Shown in pieces: positions 42,669-51,778 of a DNA stretch of 64,000 nucleotides. The stretch covers positions 1,552,501 through 1,616,500 of the forward strand of contig NZ_CP054394.1 in NCBI RefSeq assembly GCF_022539405.1, read 5' to 3'. A program made the translations under genes and the position numbers. This DNA is from Natranaerofaba carboxydovora. GTDB taxonomy: Bacteria > Bacillota > Natranaerobiia > Natranaerobiales > Natranaerofabaceae. Each line of letters begins with the position of its first letter. Position 1 is the first letter of the stretch. The notes under the pieces are model-generated. The model saw nothing but the letters and a program-made list of their open reading frames with translations, was not told the DNA's origin and made no database searches.

Positions 42669-42697
42669 AAAAAAACATCATTCAATTAGAATGATGT
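42669..42697 (-). terminator. Rho-independent terminator after recN
   Basis: ACATCATT pairs with AATGATGT on the minus strand across TCTAATTG shared bases, followed by seven T residues. It closes the long folD-to-recN unit and leaves spoIVB to be read separately... transcription order places it downstream of spoIVB and upstream of recN, so it ends read-through into recN or a leader between them. Confidence 0.4.
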
Positions 42698-42735
42698 CCC
42701 ATGAACATAAAGATATTTATTTGATTTTACAAAAT

Positions 42736-44427
42736 TTAATTTTCCTTTTTAAGCATTTTTTTAGCATGAGATAAAGAAATTTCAGAAGGACTTGAACCGT
42801 CTAACATCCTTGCTATTTCCTGTATCTTTTTGTCTTCTTCAAGCTCTATAATATTAGTAAAAGTTTTATTTGAACTCTCTTCTTTATAAATATTAAAATG
42901 TCTATCTGCTTTAGCCGCTATCTGTGGTAAATGCGTAACACACAAAATCTGTTTTTCTTTTGATAAATTTTCTAATTTAATACCTACTTTTTGGGCTGCC
43001 TTACCACTAATTCCAGTATCAATTTCATCAAATATTAGTGTTCTTATGTTATCAACTTTTGACAAAACAGTCTTTAATGCGAGCATAATTCTTGCCAGTT
43101 CACCACCTGAAGCTATCTTAGATAACGGCTTTAGTGGTTCGCCAGGATTGGGGCTTATCAAAAACTCTACTTTATCACTACCTTTAGGATTAAGAGATGT
43201 TTCTTTGATTGATACTTCAAATTGAACTTTCTCCATTGCCAATTCCATCAATTCTTTAGATATATCTTTAGCTAACAATTTAGAAACATGCTTTCGCTTT
43301 TCGTTTAATTGCTCTGCTTTTTCCTTTAGTATATCATCTAACTGAATAATCTCTTTTTCAATTTTCTGTGCCTTTGATCTAGAATTTTCTAACCATTCTA
43401 TCTCTTTAATAATTTCTTCTTTATAATTTAATATTTCGTCAATATTATTCCCATATTTTCTTTTTAAATCATTAATTTTATCTATTCTTTCTTCAATGTC
43501 ATGTAATTCTTCTGGTTCTAATTCTATATCATTATAGTATGTACCAAGCTCCTGACTTGCCTCTTCTAAATGAATAAGTGCTGTTTCTATCTCTTTAACA
43601 AGGGTGGTCAAACTATCATCCATTTCCTTAAGTTCATTCAAATCTTCTAACACTACACCAAGCTTATCAGTTACCGAAGTTTCAGTTTCTCCTTGATATA
43701 TCGTGTCATAGGCTTTATAGATTCCACTTTTCAACCGTTCAAAATTTAATAGCTTTTTCTTTGTCTTTTGTAGCTCTTCTTCTTCTCCTGGTTTTAAATC
43801 TGCTGATTCTATTTCATCTAATTGAAATTTTAATAAATCAATTCTTCTTTCTCTTTCTTTAGGATCTCCTTTTAATTCTTTTAACTCTTTTTGTTTCTTT
43901 TCACGCTCAAAATATTTTTCTTTAAAATCATTTCTATCTTTTAAAATTTCTTTTCCACCGTAAGCATCCAAAATATCTAGATGATTTTTCTCATTCAAAA
44001 GTGACTGATGCTGATGTTGTCCGTGAATATCAACAAGCCCATTAGTAACCTTTCTTAAATTGCTTATTGTAGTAGCTGTACCATTAATCCTCAAAATACT
44101 TTTATTATTGGTTATCTCTCTTGATATAATCAGATCATCATTCTTATCAAATTCTACGCCTATTTCATTAAAAAAATTAATTATGTTATTATAATTATCT
44201 TCACCTATTTCATCAGTCAAAGAAAAAATTCCTTGAATTAAGGCTTTATCCTTTCCCTGTCTAACCATCTCCGTTGAAGCTCTATCTCCTAGTATTAAAC
44301 CTAAAGCATCCAAAATAATTGTTTTACCCGCACCTGTTTCACCTGTTAATATATTTAATCCCGGTCCAGGTTCAATTTCTAAATTATCAATCAAGGCAAA
44401 GTTTTTAATTTCCAGATGTAATAACAT
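42736..44427 (-). CDS. recN: DNA repair protein RecN
   Basis: An SMC-like ATPase that acts early at double-strand breaks. The 563-aa protein has Walker A (GETGAGKTIILDALGLILGD), long coiled coils in the middle (from about residue 150 to 380), the ABC signature (LSKIASGGELARIMLALKT) and Walker B (RTLIFDEIDTGISGKAAQ). The frame opens at GTG 44436, but ATG 44427 follows ATGAGGTG by six bases. It sits between nadK and spoIVB; the argR gene that separates tlyA and recN in Bacillus is absent, with nadK in its place. Confidence 0.96.
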   Translation of the reverse strand: MLLHLEIKNFALIDNLEIEPGPGLNILTGETGAGKTIILDALGLILGDRASTEMVRQGKDKALIQGIFSLTDEIGEDNYNNIINFFNEIGVEFDKNDDLIISREITNNKSILRINGTATTISNLRKVTNGLVDIHGQHQHQSLLNEKNHLDILDAYGGKEILKDRNDFKEKYFEREKKQKELKELKGDPKERERRIDLLKFQLDEIESADLKPGEEEELQKTKKKLLNFERLKSGIYKAYDTIYQGETETSVTDKLGVVLEDLNELKEMDDSLTTLVKEIETALIHLEEASQELGTYYNDIELEPEELHDIEERIDKINDLKRKYGNNIDEILNYKEEIIKEIEWLENSRSKAQKIEKEIIQLDDILKEKAEQLNEKRKHVSKLLAKDISKELMELAMEKVQFEVSIKETSLNPKGSDKVEFLISPNPGEPLKPLSKIASGGELARIMLALKTVLSKVDNIRTLIFDEIDTGISGKAAQKVGIKLENLSKEKQILCVTHLPQIAAKADRHFNIYKEESSNKTFTNIIELEEDKKIQEIARMLDGSSPSEISLSHAKKMLKKEN

Positions 44428-44456
44428 TAATTTCACCTCATTAGTGAAGCTTTATT

Positions 44457-45314
44457 TTATTCTTTTCGCTCCACCAGCTTATGATTTAATACGTCACAAA
44501 AACTTCTTTTGTTAAATTTCACTAATTTTGTAACATGTTCTGAATTCCTTATTATTACTTCATCCCCATCCTGCAAAGTAAATCCTTGCTGTCCATCAAT
44601 TGTCAAAACAACATGAGCGTAATTTGTATTTACTTTGACATCAATCTTTTCCTTAGGTGATACTACAACAGAACGACCATGCAAAATATGTGGACATATA
44701 GGTGTTACTAATATTGCATCAAGGTCCGGATTTATAACAGGGCCTCCTGCGGATAAAGAATATCCTGTAGAACCAGTTGAAGTTGCTACTATTAATCCAT
44801 CCCCCGGATACTTTTCAAGGTAGCTATCATTTATGTATGTCTCAAGTTCTATTAATTTAGAAAAAGGTCCTTTTGAGATTACAATATCATTTAGAGCAAT
44901 AAATTTACATAACTTGTTATTATTTCTCACTACACTTGTTTCTAACATTACTCTTTCTTTTATTTCAAAATTATCTTTTACTATATCATCTATGTAACCA
45001 TTAACTTCGCCTATTTCTATTTCAGTTAAAAAACCAACCTTCCCCACATTTATCCCAAGAATTGGTATGTCATACTTTGCATAATCTCTAGCAACTTTTA
45101 GAAGTGTCCCATCTCCACCTAATACTATTAAAAGCTCAGCATGTTCTGCAATCACATCTGGTTTTGCTCCAGCTTTTTCATTTCCTATAGCTTTAGCAGC
45201 TTCACATGTCAAATATATTTCAAGGTTGTGCTTAAAAAATTTTTCGTATAATTCTCTTGTTATTTCTAAAGCCTTCTCTTTTTTCATGTTTGGAATAAGT
45301 CCTATTCTTTTCAT
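44457..45314 (-). CDS. nadK: NAD kinase
   Basis: Phosphorylates NAD to NADP. The 285-aa protein has LLIVLGGDGTLLKVARDYAK with the catalytic Asp of GGDG, ALNDIVISKGPFSKLIELE, and the glycine-rich VATSTGSTGYSLSAGGPVI. The ATG follows GGGAGG by six bases. Placed between tlyA and recN, as in many Clostridia, it is probably co-transcribed with them. Confidence 0.96.
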   Translation of the reverse strand: MKRIGLIPNMKKEKALEITRELYEKFFKHNLEIYLTCEAAKAIGNEKAGAKPDVIAEHAELLIVLGGDGTLLKVARDYAKYDIPILGINVGKVGFLTEIEIGEVNGYIDDIVKDNFEIKERVMLETSVVRNNNKLCKFIALNDIVISKGPFSKLIELETYINDSYLEKYPGDGLIVATSTGSTGYSLSAGGPVINPDLDAILVTPICPHILHGRSVVVSPKEKIDVKVNTNYAHVVLTIDGQQGFTLQDGDEVIIRNSEHVTKLVKFNKRSFCDVLNHKLVERKE

Positions 45315-45351
45315 TTCAAGCCTCCCTAAAGCCCGGTTAGAATTACTAGGT

Positions 45352-46191
45352 TTATAATTTTATATTAGCAGAATAAACAACATCGTTGACAATCTTTGAT
45401 ACTTCAAGGGTCATATCTTTTACTGTAACAGTTTTAGATAATTCTTCAAAATATGCTAAATATTCAATGTTTCCCTTTGGGCCTTTTATTGGTGAATAAG
45501 TTAATCCTCTTAATACAAATTCATGCTCTTGCGCTTTATAGATTACTTTTTTAATCGCTTCTTTATGAAAATTAGGGTCTTTCACTACACCTTTTTTACC
45601 TATTTTATCGCGACTCAATTCAAATTGAGGCTTAATCAACACAATTGAAGTCTTAGGGTAAACAATAAAATCTTTAAGTTTAGGTATCACTAAATCAAGG
45701 GAGATAAATGAAACGTCAACACACGCTAAGTCAGGGGCTGCTGTAAATAAATCTTTTTCAACATATCTAATATTTGTCCTTTCAAATACACTAACTCTTT
45801 GGTCCTGTCTAAGCTGCCAAGCTAATTGTCCATAACCTACATCTACTGCATAAACATGCCTTGCTCCATTTATTAAAAGACAGTGTGTAAAACCACCTGT
45901 TGAAGCACCAATATCTAAGCACACCCTATTATTTACATCTATCTCAAAACTTTGCAGCGCTTTTTCTAGTTTAAGCCCACCTCTACTAACATATCTTTCG
46001 GAAGCTTTCTCTTTTATTTCAATAGGTAGATCGTCTCTGATTTTTGTCCCCGGTTTGTCAATTCTCTCACCATCTATAAAAACTACGCCTGACATTATCA
46101 GTCTCTTTGCCTTTTCCCTTGTAAGACTGTAATTTTTATCTACTAAAATTTGATCCAACCTTTTTTTATTTGCATAACCCAATCTTTTCAC
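45352..46191 (-). CDS. tlyA: TlyA family 2'-O-ribose rRNA methyltransferase
   Basis: Methylates ribose in rRNA (16S and/or 23S). The 279-aa protein has an N-terminal S4 domain (LDQILVDKNYSLTREKAKRL) and an FtsJ-like Rossmann domain with the SAM motif VCLDIGASTGGFTHCLL; VDVSFISLDLVIPKLK and VLIKPQFELSRDKIG carry the Lys-Asp-Lys-Glu-type residues. GTG 46191 overlaps the dxs end by 26 bases; a TTG four codons later, with GGGGTGA ahead of it, is the other possible start. Confidence 0.93.
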   Translation of the reverse strand: MKRLGYANKKRLDQILVDKNYSLTREKAKRLIMSGVVFIDGERIDKPGTKIRDDLPIEIKEKASERYVSRGGLKLEKALQSFEIDVNNRVCLDIGASTGGFTHCLLINGARHVYAVDVGYGQLAWQLRQDQRVSVFERTNIRYVEKDLFTAAPDLACVDVSFISLDLVIPKLKDFIVYPKTSIVLIKPQFELSRDKIGKKGVVKDPNFHKEAIKKVIYKAQEHEFVLRGLTYSPIKGPKGNIEYLAYFEELSKTVTVKDMTLEVSKIVNDVVYSANIKL

Positions 46192-48067
46192 CCCGGTTTT
46201 TCTTTAATATTTTGGCAGTGATTTTGTCCGGGGAAAGTCCGTATTTGTCTAAAATTGCGTTTCTATCACCATGTTCCACAAATTTATCATTTATCCCAAA
46301 CCTAACAACCAACTTGTCCGCTAGACCATATTCTGATAACAATTCTAATACACCACTTCCAAAACCGCCAACTAAACTATTTTCTTCTAAAGTATACAGT
46401 TCATTATGCGATTTTGCCAGATTTATAATATTATTTTCATCAAGTGGTTTAACAAATCGAGCATTAAATAAAGTTGCATTAACACCCTTTTCATTTAATT
46501 TTTCTAAAACTTGTTCACCAATTTTGACCATAGAACCCACACAAATAAGCGCAACATTTTTTCCTTTTTTTATAATTTCGCCTTTACCAATTTCTAATTT
46601 TTCAATACTTTCGTCGATATTAACTCCTTCTCCTTTACCTTTTGGATATCTAATAGCTACCGGCTTATCTATTGTAAATGCAGTCGAAAGCATCGTTTTT
46701 AGTTCTTTTTCATCTTTTGGAGCCATAATTATAATATTTGGTATAGTCCTCAAATAAGAAAGATCAAACAAACCCTGATGAGTCTCACCATCTCCACCAA
46801 CAATACCTGCACGGTCAATAGCGAAAGTGACCGGCAGCTTTTGCAGGCAAACATCGTGGACAATTTGGTCATAGGCTCTTTGCAAAAAAGTAGAATATAT
46901 AGCTACAACTGGTCTATATCCACCCTTTGCAAGTCCGGCAGCAAAAGTAACCGCATGCTGTTCTGCAATGCCAACATCAAAAAAGCGCCTGGGATATTTT
47001 TCCTTAAATTTATCCAGGCCAGTGCCAGAGCACATAGCAGCAGTTATAGCTAAAAGATTATTATTTTTTTCAGCAAGTTCAGTCATAACATCGCCAAAAA
47101 CTTTAGAATATGTTGGAGGTTCATTATCAGAAGACTTTTTTAGATCGCCTGTATCTTTATCAAATGGACCTACTCCATGAAATAGGTCTGGTTCGTTCTC
47201 TGCAGGCAAGTATCCTTTACCTTTTTTTGTTACTACATGGACTAATACTGGACCACGAGTTGCTTTCGCATTCTTTAACATCTGCTTCAATGTGGTTATA
47301 TTATGTCCATCTACTGGCCCAAGATAAGTAAAACCAAGCTCTTCAAACAACAAACCGGATACAAGAAGGTATTTCAGGGTATCCTTAACCCTTTCAATAG
47401 ATTTTACCATCTTACCACCAATCGCCGGGATCCTTTTTAATATAAATTCTAAATCTTCCTTCACCCTTTGATATTTAGGATCGGTCCTAATTCGCGTCAA
47501 ATAAGAAGACATAGCTCCAACATTTTCACCTATTGACATCTCATTGTCATTTAAAATCACTTTAATATCGGTTTTTTCATGACCTGCCTGGTTCAATGCT
47601 TCAAAAGCCATTCCTCCAGTAAGAGCGCCGTCTCCTATCACACTGATAATTTTCTCATTACCACCAGACAAGTCACGGGCCTTACACAACCCAAGAGCAG
47701 CAGAAATTGATGTGCTACTGTGACCAGTCTTAAATGCATCATACTGGCTTTCTTCAGGATTTGGAAAAGCACTAATACCTCCAAATTGCCTTATGCTAGA
47801 CATTTCATTTAATCTTCCGGTAAGCATCTTATGTACATATGCTTGATGCCCTACATCCCAGATAAACTTATCTTCCTCTAAAGAAAAAACATTATAAAGA
47901 CTTAACGTAAGTTCAACAACACCCAAGTTTGGTGCCAAATGTCCCCCAATTCCAGAAAGATTAACAATTAAATTTTCTCTTATTTCATCCGCTAATTGCT
48001 GCAGCTCATTAGTTTCTAAATTTTTCAAATCACCAGGCAAGCTTAAATTATTTAATAAATTTTCCAT
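46166..48067 (-). CDS. dxs: 1-deoxy-D-xylulose-5-phosphate synthase
   Basis: The first enzyme of the MEP isoprenoid pathway; joins pyruvate and glyceraldehyde-3-phosphate using TPP. The 633-aa protein has GIGGHLAPNLGVVELTLSLY, FKTGHSSTSISAALGL, the TPP motif VIGDGALTGGMAFEALNQAG with a paired N, and the catalytic IAEQHAVTFAAGLAKGG. It lies just downstream of oapA and OLE RNA, and ispA is on the other side, so isoprenoid genes flank the RNA on both sides, as known for OLE loci. Confidence 0.97.
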   Translation of the reverse strand: MENLLNNLSLPGDLKNLETNELQQLADEIRENLIVNLSGIGGHLAPNLGVVELTLSLYNVFSLEEDKFIWDVGHQAYVHKMLTGRLNEMSSIRQFGGISAFPNPEESQYDAFKTGHSSTSISAALGLCKARDLSGGNEKIISVIGDGALTGGMAFEALNQAGHEKTDIKVILNDNEMSIGENVGAMSSYLTRIRTDPKYQRVKEDLEFILKRIPAIGGKMVKSIERVKDTLKYLLVSGLLFEELGFTYLGPVDGHNITTLKQMLKNAKATRGPVLVHVVTKKGKGYLPAENEPDLFHGVGPFDKDTGDLKKSSDNEPPTYSKVFGDVMTELAEKNNNLLAITAAMCSGTGLDKFKEKYPRRFFDVGIAEQHAVTFAAGLAKGGYRPVVAIYSTFLQRAYDQIVHDVCLQKLPVTFAIDRAGIVGGDGETHQGLFDLSYLRTIPNIIIMAPKDEKELKTMLSTAFTIDKPVAIRYPKGKGEGVNIDESIEKLEIGKGEIIKKGKNVALICVGSMVKIGEQVLEKLNEKGVNATLFNARFVKPLDENNIINLAKSHNELYTLEENSLVGGFGSGVLELLSEYGLADKLVVRFGINDKFVEHGDRNAILDKYGLSPDKITAKILKKNRGEKIGLCK

Positions 48068-48078
48068 AACTTTTTACC

Positions 48079-48666
48079 TCACTTTCTACTTCTAAAGGGG
48101 GCTTTATTAGGAACTAAAGACAAAAAGTCATCTATCCTTGTCAGTATTTTCCCTACATAAAAAATAACCTCTGTACCAAAAGTAACAGCTATATATTTCC
48201 CAAGAGCTTTTCCTCCAACTGTCAGTGAAGAAACAAGAGCTGTTAATATTATATTTAAAGTAGTTGTACCTGCAAATTCCTGCAGGACAATCATTCTCAT
48301 AACCAAAATCGCAGTAATTGAACCTGTAGCAATCCCTGCGATATCACCTATTACATCGGCACAAAAACTAGCCACCTGATCTCTATTTTTAACAAGCTTT
48401 ACTGCTTTTTTAGCACCATATACTTTATTTGCAGCTCTAGCATTTAAGTTTGATTCCACTGCAGAAGTGGCAGATATTCCAATTAAATCAAATACTATAC
48501 CTATCATAATTACCAAAAATAATACAGCTACGTTGACAATTATTGACTCAACTTGACCAAGTATAATTTGTGTAATAATGCTAAACCCTATAGCTAACAC
48601 AAAAGTCCATATACTAATATATATAGCCCATTTTTTTATATAATTTTTTTTATTATTATTTCCCAA
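48079..48666 (-). CDS. oapA: OLE-associated membrane protein OapA
   Basis: A membrane protein of about 195 aa with four hydrophobic segments (YISIWTFVLAIGFSIITQIIL, IVNVAVLFLVIMIGIVFDLIG, FCADVIGDIAGIATGSITAI, ILTALVSSLTVGGKALG). Position and topology match OapA, which binds OLE RNA and brings it to the membrane. Between segments is a basic loop (NARAANKVYGAKKAVKLVKNR) suited to RNA contact. The open frame runs to 48768, inside the RNA, but TTG 48666 follows GAGGTG by six bases, just past the RNA 3' stem, so it is the likely start. Confidence 0.88.
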   Translation of the reverse strand: MGNNNKKNYIKKWAIYISIWTFVLAIGFSIITQIILGQVESIIVNVAVLFLVIMIGIVFDLIGISATSAVESNLNARAANKVYGAKKAVKLVKNRDQVASFCADVIGDIAGIATGSITAILVMRMIVLQEFAGTTTLNIILTALVSSLTVGGKALGKYIAVTFGTEVIFYVGKILTRIDDFLSLVPNKAPFRSRK

Positions 48667-48689
48667 AACATTCACCTCATGACAAACAA

Positions 48690-49310
48690 AACCATTGGGC
48701 GAATGGGACGGTAGTGAACCAAGTAAATGTTGTGGCTTAAGGTCTGGTAGGTTTTCCCAGAAAGCCAACCTCCCGTTTCCGAGAGAGGCGGTTTCCCTTT
48801 AATGGCTTCTCCATCTTTTGATGGCACCAGATCACCACTTAGTCCACACTTCAATCCCTGATTCACTTCCCTAGATGATAGGGAACAGCCTAGGAGCTTT
48901 CCTCAGGTAGGCATTGCCCATCTCCTAGCCTCTTTTGCAGTAACGGTTTCAAGTCACTGCTATACAGCCTAGGCGCCTTTCTCGGCTATATAGCATTATG
49001 AACTATCCGCCGCTACCACTCAAGGCAGGCTACGCTACACGCAGCTGATCACCACATGTAGGTTTCCCTCAGGTCGTAAATTGCACCCGGAAAAATTCAA
49101 TCTACGAACCCTGAGTCTCCACGAAGGCAGGGACGCGCCCTACATGCCTTTGTAGACCGCCCTACCTTCTTAACCCCCAGCATCGACCCCGGGCTGGGCG
49201 CCTAAAGCCGACACCAGAGACTTCATCGATGTGCCCTTTAGCGGATTTTTAGGCCCGCCTTCGGAGATGGGATGACCCACTAGGATACTGCACCGTCCAT
49301 CGCCCACTGT
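48690..49310 (-). ncRNA. ole: OLE RNA (ornate, large, extremophilic)
   Basis: A GC-richer, non-coding block of about 620 bases lies between ispA and oapA-dxs, exactly the known OLE setting, and matches the usual size of about 600 nt. The ends pair: TGGGCGATGGACGGT at the 5' side (near 49292-49306) is complementary, with a bulge, to ACCGTCCCATTCGCCCA at the 3' side (near 48696-48712). Many internal inverted repeats are visible, for example GCCTAGGCTGTATAGC with GCTATATAGCCGAG, and CCTAGG stems. OLE RNA forms a membrane ribonucleoprotein with OapA; links to alcohol, cold and magnesium stress are reported for Bacillus halodurans. The identification rests on context, size and fold, not on a covariance search. 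Confidence 0.9.
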
Positions 49311-49317
49311 CACCTTA

Positions 49318-49323
49318 ATTATA
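49318..49323 (-). promoter_or_regulatory. Candidate -10 box for OLE RNA
   Basis: A perfect TATAAT on the minus strand lies about eight bases before the predicted RNA 5' end. The sequence 17 bases upstream (TTTCCC) is a poor -35. A separate promoter would let the RNA be made apart from the folD-ispA operon. Confidence 0.35.
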
Positions 49324-49351
49324 ACACAGGATAAAATAAAGGGAAAATTAT

Positions 49352-50245
49352 TTAATAATCCCTATTGATTAAAAACTTAGTAAGTTCTTTTAATATATTG
49401 GCTTTATCACCATAATAACTGAGTTCCTCCAAAGCTTTTTCAAGCATTATGTTTGCTTCTTTTTTAGAATTTTGTAACCCAAAAACTCTAGGAAAAGTAG
49501 CTTTATCTATATCTTCATCCTGACCAATTTTCTTTCCTATTTTCTCTTCTTCTCCTATTACATCTAATATATCATCTACTATTTGAAATCCAAGACCTAC
49601 GTACTGAGAAAACCTCGATAATCTTTCAATGTCATCTTTTTTTGCTAATGCCAAAATCGCACCTGCTTTTATAGATGCACTAAGCAGTTTTCCAGTTTTG
49701 TTATTATGTATATACAATAATGTATTTTCGTCAATTTCTTTGCCTTCCATATCCAGGTCTACTACCTGCCCACCAATCATTCCATTAGTCCCAATTGCAT
49801 CAGAAATTTCTTTAGCAGATCTTAAATAAACTTCTCTATCCAAGTTTCCTTCAAGCCCCTGCTGCAGCATTATTTCATAAGCTCTATTTAAGAGCCCGTC
49901 TCCTGTCAAAATAGCGTTTGCTTCTCCAAAAACTTTATGATTAGTCGCTTTCCCTCTTCTTAGATCATCATTATCTAAAGCAGGCAAATCATCATGAACT
50001 AAAGAATATGTGTGAATCAACTCCACCGCACAAGCATAAGGCATCATTTCATCCAGGTCACCATCAAATAATTCACCAGCAGCTAACATCAAAATTGGCC
50101 TTAACCTTTTTCCCCCGGCAAACACACTATAATGCATACTTTCATGAATTACAGTAGGAAATTTATTTTGTGGAGGGAGATAATCTGCTAAATTTTTTTC
50201 TATCAATTCTGCTTTTTCTTGTAAATAGGCCTCTACATTAACCAA
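49352..50245 (-). CDS. ispA: Farnesyl/geranyl diphosphate synthase
   Basis: Condenses isopentenyl diphosphate with allylic diphosphates to C10-C15 prenyl chains. The 297-aa protein has the first Asp-rich motif in SLVHDDLPALDNDDLRRGK and the second in LGFQIVDDILDVIGEEE, with GGKRLRPILMLAAGE upstream. Residues before the first DDxxD suggest a C15 product, which is inference. TTG 50245 follows GGAGG by nine bases and is two bases from the xseB stop. Confidence 0.95.
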   Translation of the reverse strand: MVNVEAYLQEKAELIEKNLADYLPPQNKFPTVIHESMHYSVFAGGKRLRPILMLAAGELFDGDLDEMMPYACAVELIHTYSLVHDDLPALDNDDLRRGKATNHKVFGEANAILTGDGLLNRAYEIMLQQGLEGNLDREVYLRSAKEISDAIGTNGMIGGQVVDLDMEGKEIDENTLLYIHNNKTGKLLSASIKAGAILALAKKDDIERLSRFSQYVGLGFQIVDDILDVIGEEEKIGKKIGQDEDIDKATFPRVFGLQNSKKEANIMLEKALEELSYYGDKANILKELTKFLINRDY

Positions 50246-50246
50246 T

Positions 50247-50549
50247 CTAATTATCCTCCTCTATATCAAAAGGACGAAGGCTAATCTCACCATCTTCATC
50301 CTGGGTTAATACATTAATTTTCTGTTCCGCTTTTTCTAGTTTTTCGCTGCACAATTTCGTTAATTTAATCCCGTTTTGAAAATACTCAACAGACTCATCA
50401 AGAGTCAGTTTACCACTTTCAAGAGATTTCACAATTTTTTCAAGATTTTCAAGGGCTTTTTCAAAGCTTAATTCTTCACAATTATCCTCATTTTTATCTT
50501 CATTTACATCCTCATTTACTTCATTTTTATAATCTTTAGGTTCACTCAT
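50247..50549 (-). CDS. xseB: Exodeoxyribonuclease VII small subunit
   Basis: A helical partner of XseA. The 100-aa protein has the conserved SFEKALENLEKIVKSLESGK and LTLDESVEYFQNGIKLTKLC. The first 27 residues are an acidic extension with a short repeat (NEDVNEDKNEDN) not usual for XseB. The ATG overlaps the xseA stop as TAATG, so translation is coupled, keeping the small subunit in supply. Confidence 0.93.
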   Translation of the reverse strand: MSEPKDYKNEVNEDVNEDKNEDNCEELSFEKALENLEKIVKSLESGKLTLDESVEYFQNGIKLTKLCSEKLEKAEQKINVLTQDEDGEISLRPFDIEEDN

Positions 50550-51778
50550 TATTCCTCTTGCCCCTCCTCGCCACTGTACAAGTTTTCCACCTTACAATCT
50601 GCCTTACCGTCTTTAAAGTTAACTCTTATTTTCTCATTTATAGATATATTATTTACACTTTCAATTATTCTACCATCACCCTTTTCGCACATAGAGTATC
50701 CCCTCTTTAATACTGCAAGCGGACTTAAAGCTTCTAATCTATCGATCATTGATGATAGTCTTTGTTTTTTATCTTTAAAGTAATGATATTTTTCACGTAA
50801 TAAAAGCTGATAATAATAATCTAGTTCTTTTCTTCTTTCTTCAACTATAAAATGTGGATCTTTTAAAACATGTCTTTCTTTTAAATCATCTAGTTCATCT
50901 TTTAATTTTACAACTTTATTTTTTAGAGATACTACCATTCTACTTTTGTATTCTTGTATATCTTTTTGAATTTCATCTTTATCGGGTACAATAATCTCAC
51001 CTGCTGCTGTTGGTGTCGGAGCCCTAACATCTGCTACAAAGTCAGAAATTGTTATATCTGTTTCGTGACCAACACATGAAATGACAGGTGTAGAGCACTT
51101 AAAAATTGTTCTTGCAACTACTTCTTCATTAAAAGGCCAAAGTTCCTCTAAAGACCCTCCACCACGACCAGTCAATATAACATCCGGCTCAAGTACTTTA
51201 TCTGCAAGCTCTAAAGCATAGGATATTTCGTTAGCTGCTTTGTCTCCTTGAACTCTTACTGGAACTATTACCAATTCAACTCGAGGAAACCTTCTGGTAA
51301 TGGTAACAACCATATCTCTGACTGCTGCACCAGTTGGCGAGGTTATAATGGCAACTTTTGTGGGGAATTTTGGAAGTGGCTTTTTGGTTCTATCATCAAA
51401 TAAACCTTCTTCTCTTAATTGTTGTTTTAGTTTTTCAAAGGCCTGGTGCAAATCTCCAATACCATCAGGCTTTAATTCATCGACATAAAGCTGATAGAGT
51501 CCGGCTCTTTCAAATACACCTACGGATCCCCTAGCCACAACATTCATGCCGTCCTGAGGATTAAAATCCAGGGCCTGATTACGATTTTTAAACATCACAC
51601 ATCGCAAACTAGAACCCTGGTCTTTTAATGTAAAGTACATATGCCCTGAGCTATGGTGTTTAAAATTTGAGATCTCACCTCTTACCCATAAATCTTTTAA
51701 AACAGAGTTTTGACCCAGTATGTCTCTTACATACCGGGTCAATTCTGTCACCGTAAAGCTTTGTTTATTAGTCAGCAT
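50549..51778 (-). CDS. xseA: Exodeoxyribonuclease VII large subunit
   Basis: Degrades single-stranded DNA from both ends. The 409-aa protein has the N-terminal OB fold (FTVTELTRYVRDILGQNSVL, DLWVRGEISNFKHHSSGHMY) and the catalytic domain with VAIITSPTGAAVRDMV, ILTGRGGGSLEELWPFNEE and SCVGHETDITISDFVADVRA, then a long coiled coil. It overlaps folD by 11 bases. Confidence 0.96.
   Translation of the reverse strand: MLTNKQSFTVTELTRYVRDILGQNSVLKDLWVRGEISNFKHHSSGHMYFTLKDQGSSLRCVMFKNRNQALDFNPQDGMNVVARGSVGVFERAGLYQLYVDELKPDGIGDLHQAFEKLKQQLREEGLFDDRTKKPLPKFPTKVAIITSPTGAAVRDMVVTITRRFPRVELVIVPVRVQGDKAANEISYALELADKVLEPDVILTGRGGGSLEELWPFNEEVVARTIFKCSTPVISCVGHETDITISDFVADVRAPTPTAAGEIIVPDKDEIQKDIQEYKSRMVVSLKNKVVKLKDELDDLKERHVLKDPHFIVEERRKELDYYYQLLLREKYHYFKDKKQRLSSMIDRLEALSPLAVLKRGYSMCEKGDGRIIESVNNISINEKIRVNFKDGKADCKVENLYSGEEGQEE

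Noticed and set aside
42669-42697. Assigning the ACATCATT/AATGATGT hairpin as the recN terminator
   Set aside because: recN ends at 42736, upstream in transcription of this hairpin, so on position it does fit the 3' side of recN and the leader side of spoIVB. The terminator call is therefore kept, and the wording in that feature entry that places it upstream of recN should be disregarded: transcription runs recN, hairpin, spoIVB.
46170-46757. A 195-aa plus-strand open frame opposite dxs
   Set aside because: It is a shadow of dxs: low-complexity Phe/Ser/Pro composition, no ribosome site and no recognisable domain. The same applies to the 181-aa frame at 16377-16922 and all other plus-strand frames.
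48672-48866. A 64-aa minus-strand open frame upstream of oapA
   Set aside because: It lies inside the structured OLE RNA, has no ribosome site and an unusual composition; treated as non-coding.
48690-49310. RNase P RNA, tmRNA or another common RNA instead of OLE
   Set aside because: A GAGGAAAGCTCC stretch recalls RNase P, but it lies in the 3' half, the RNA is too long, and the ispA-oapA-dxs setting matches OLE.
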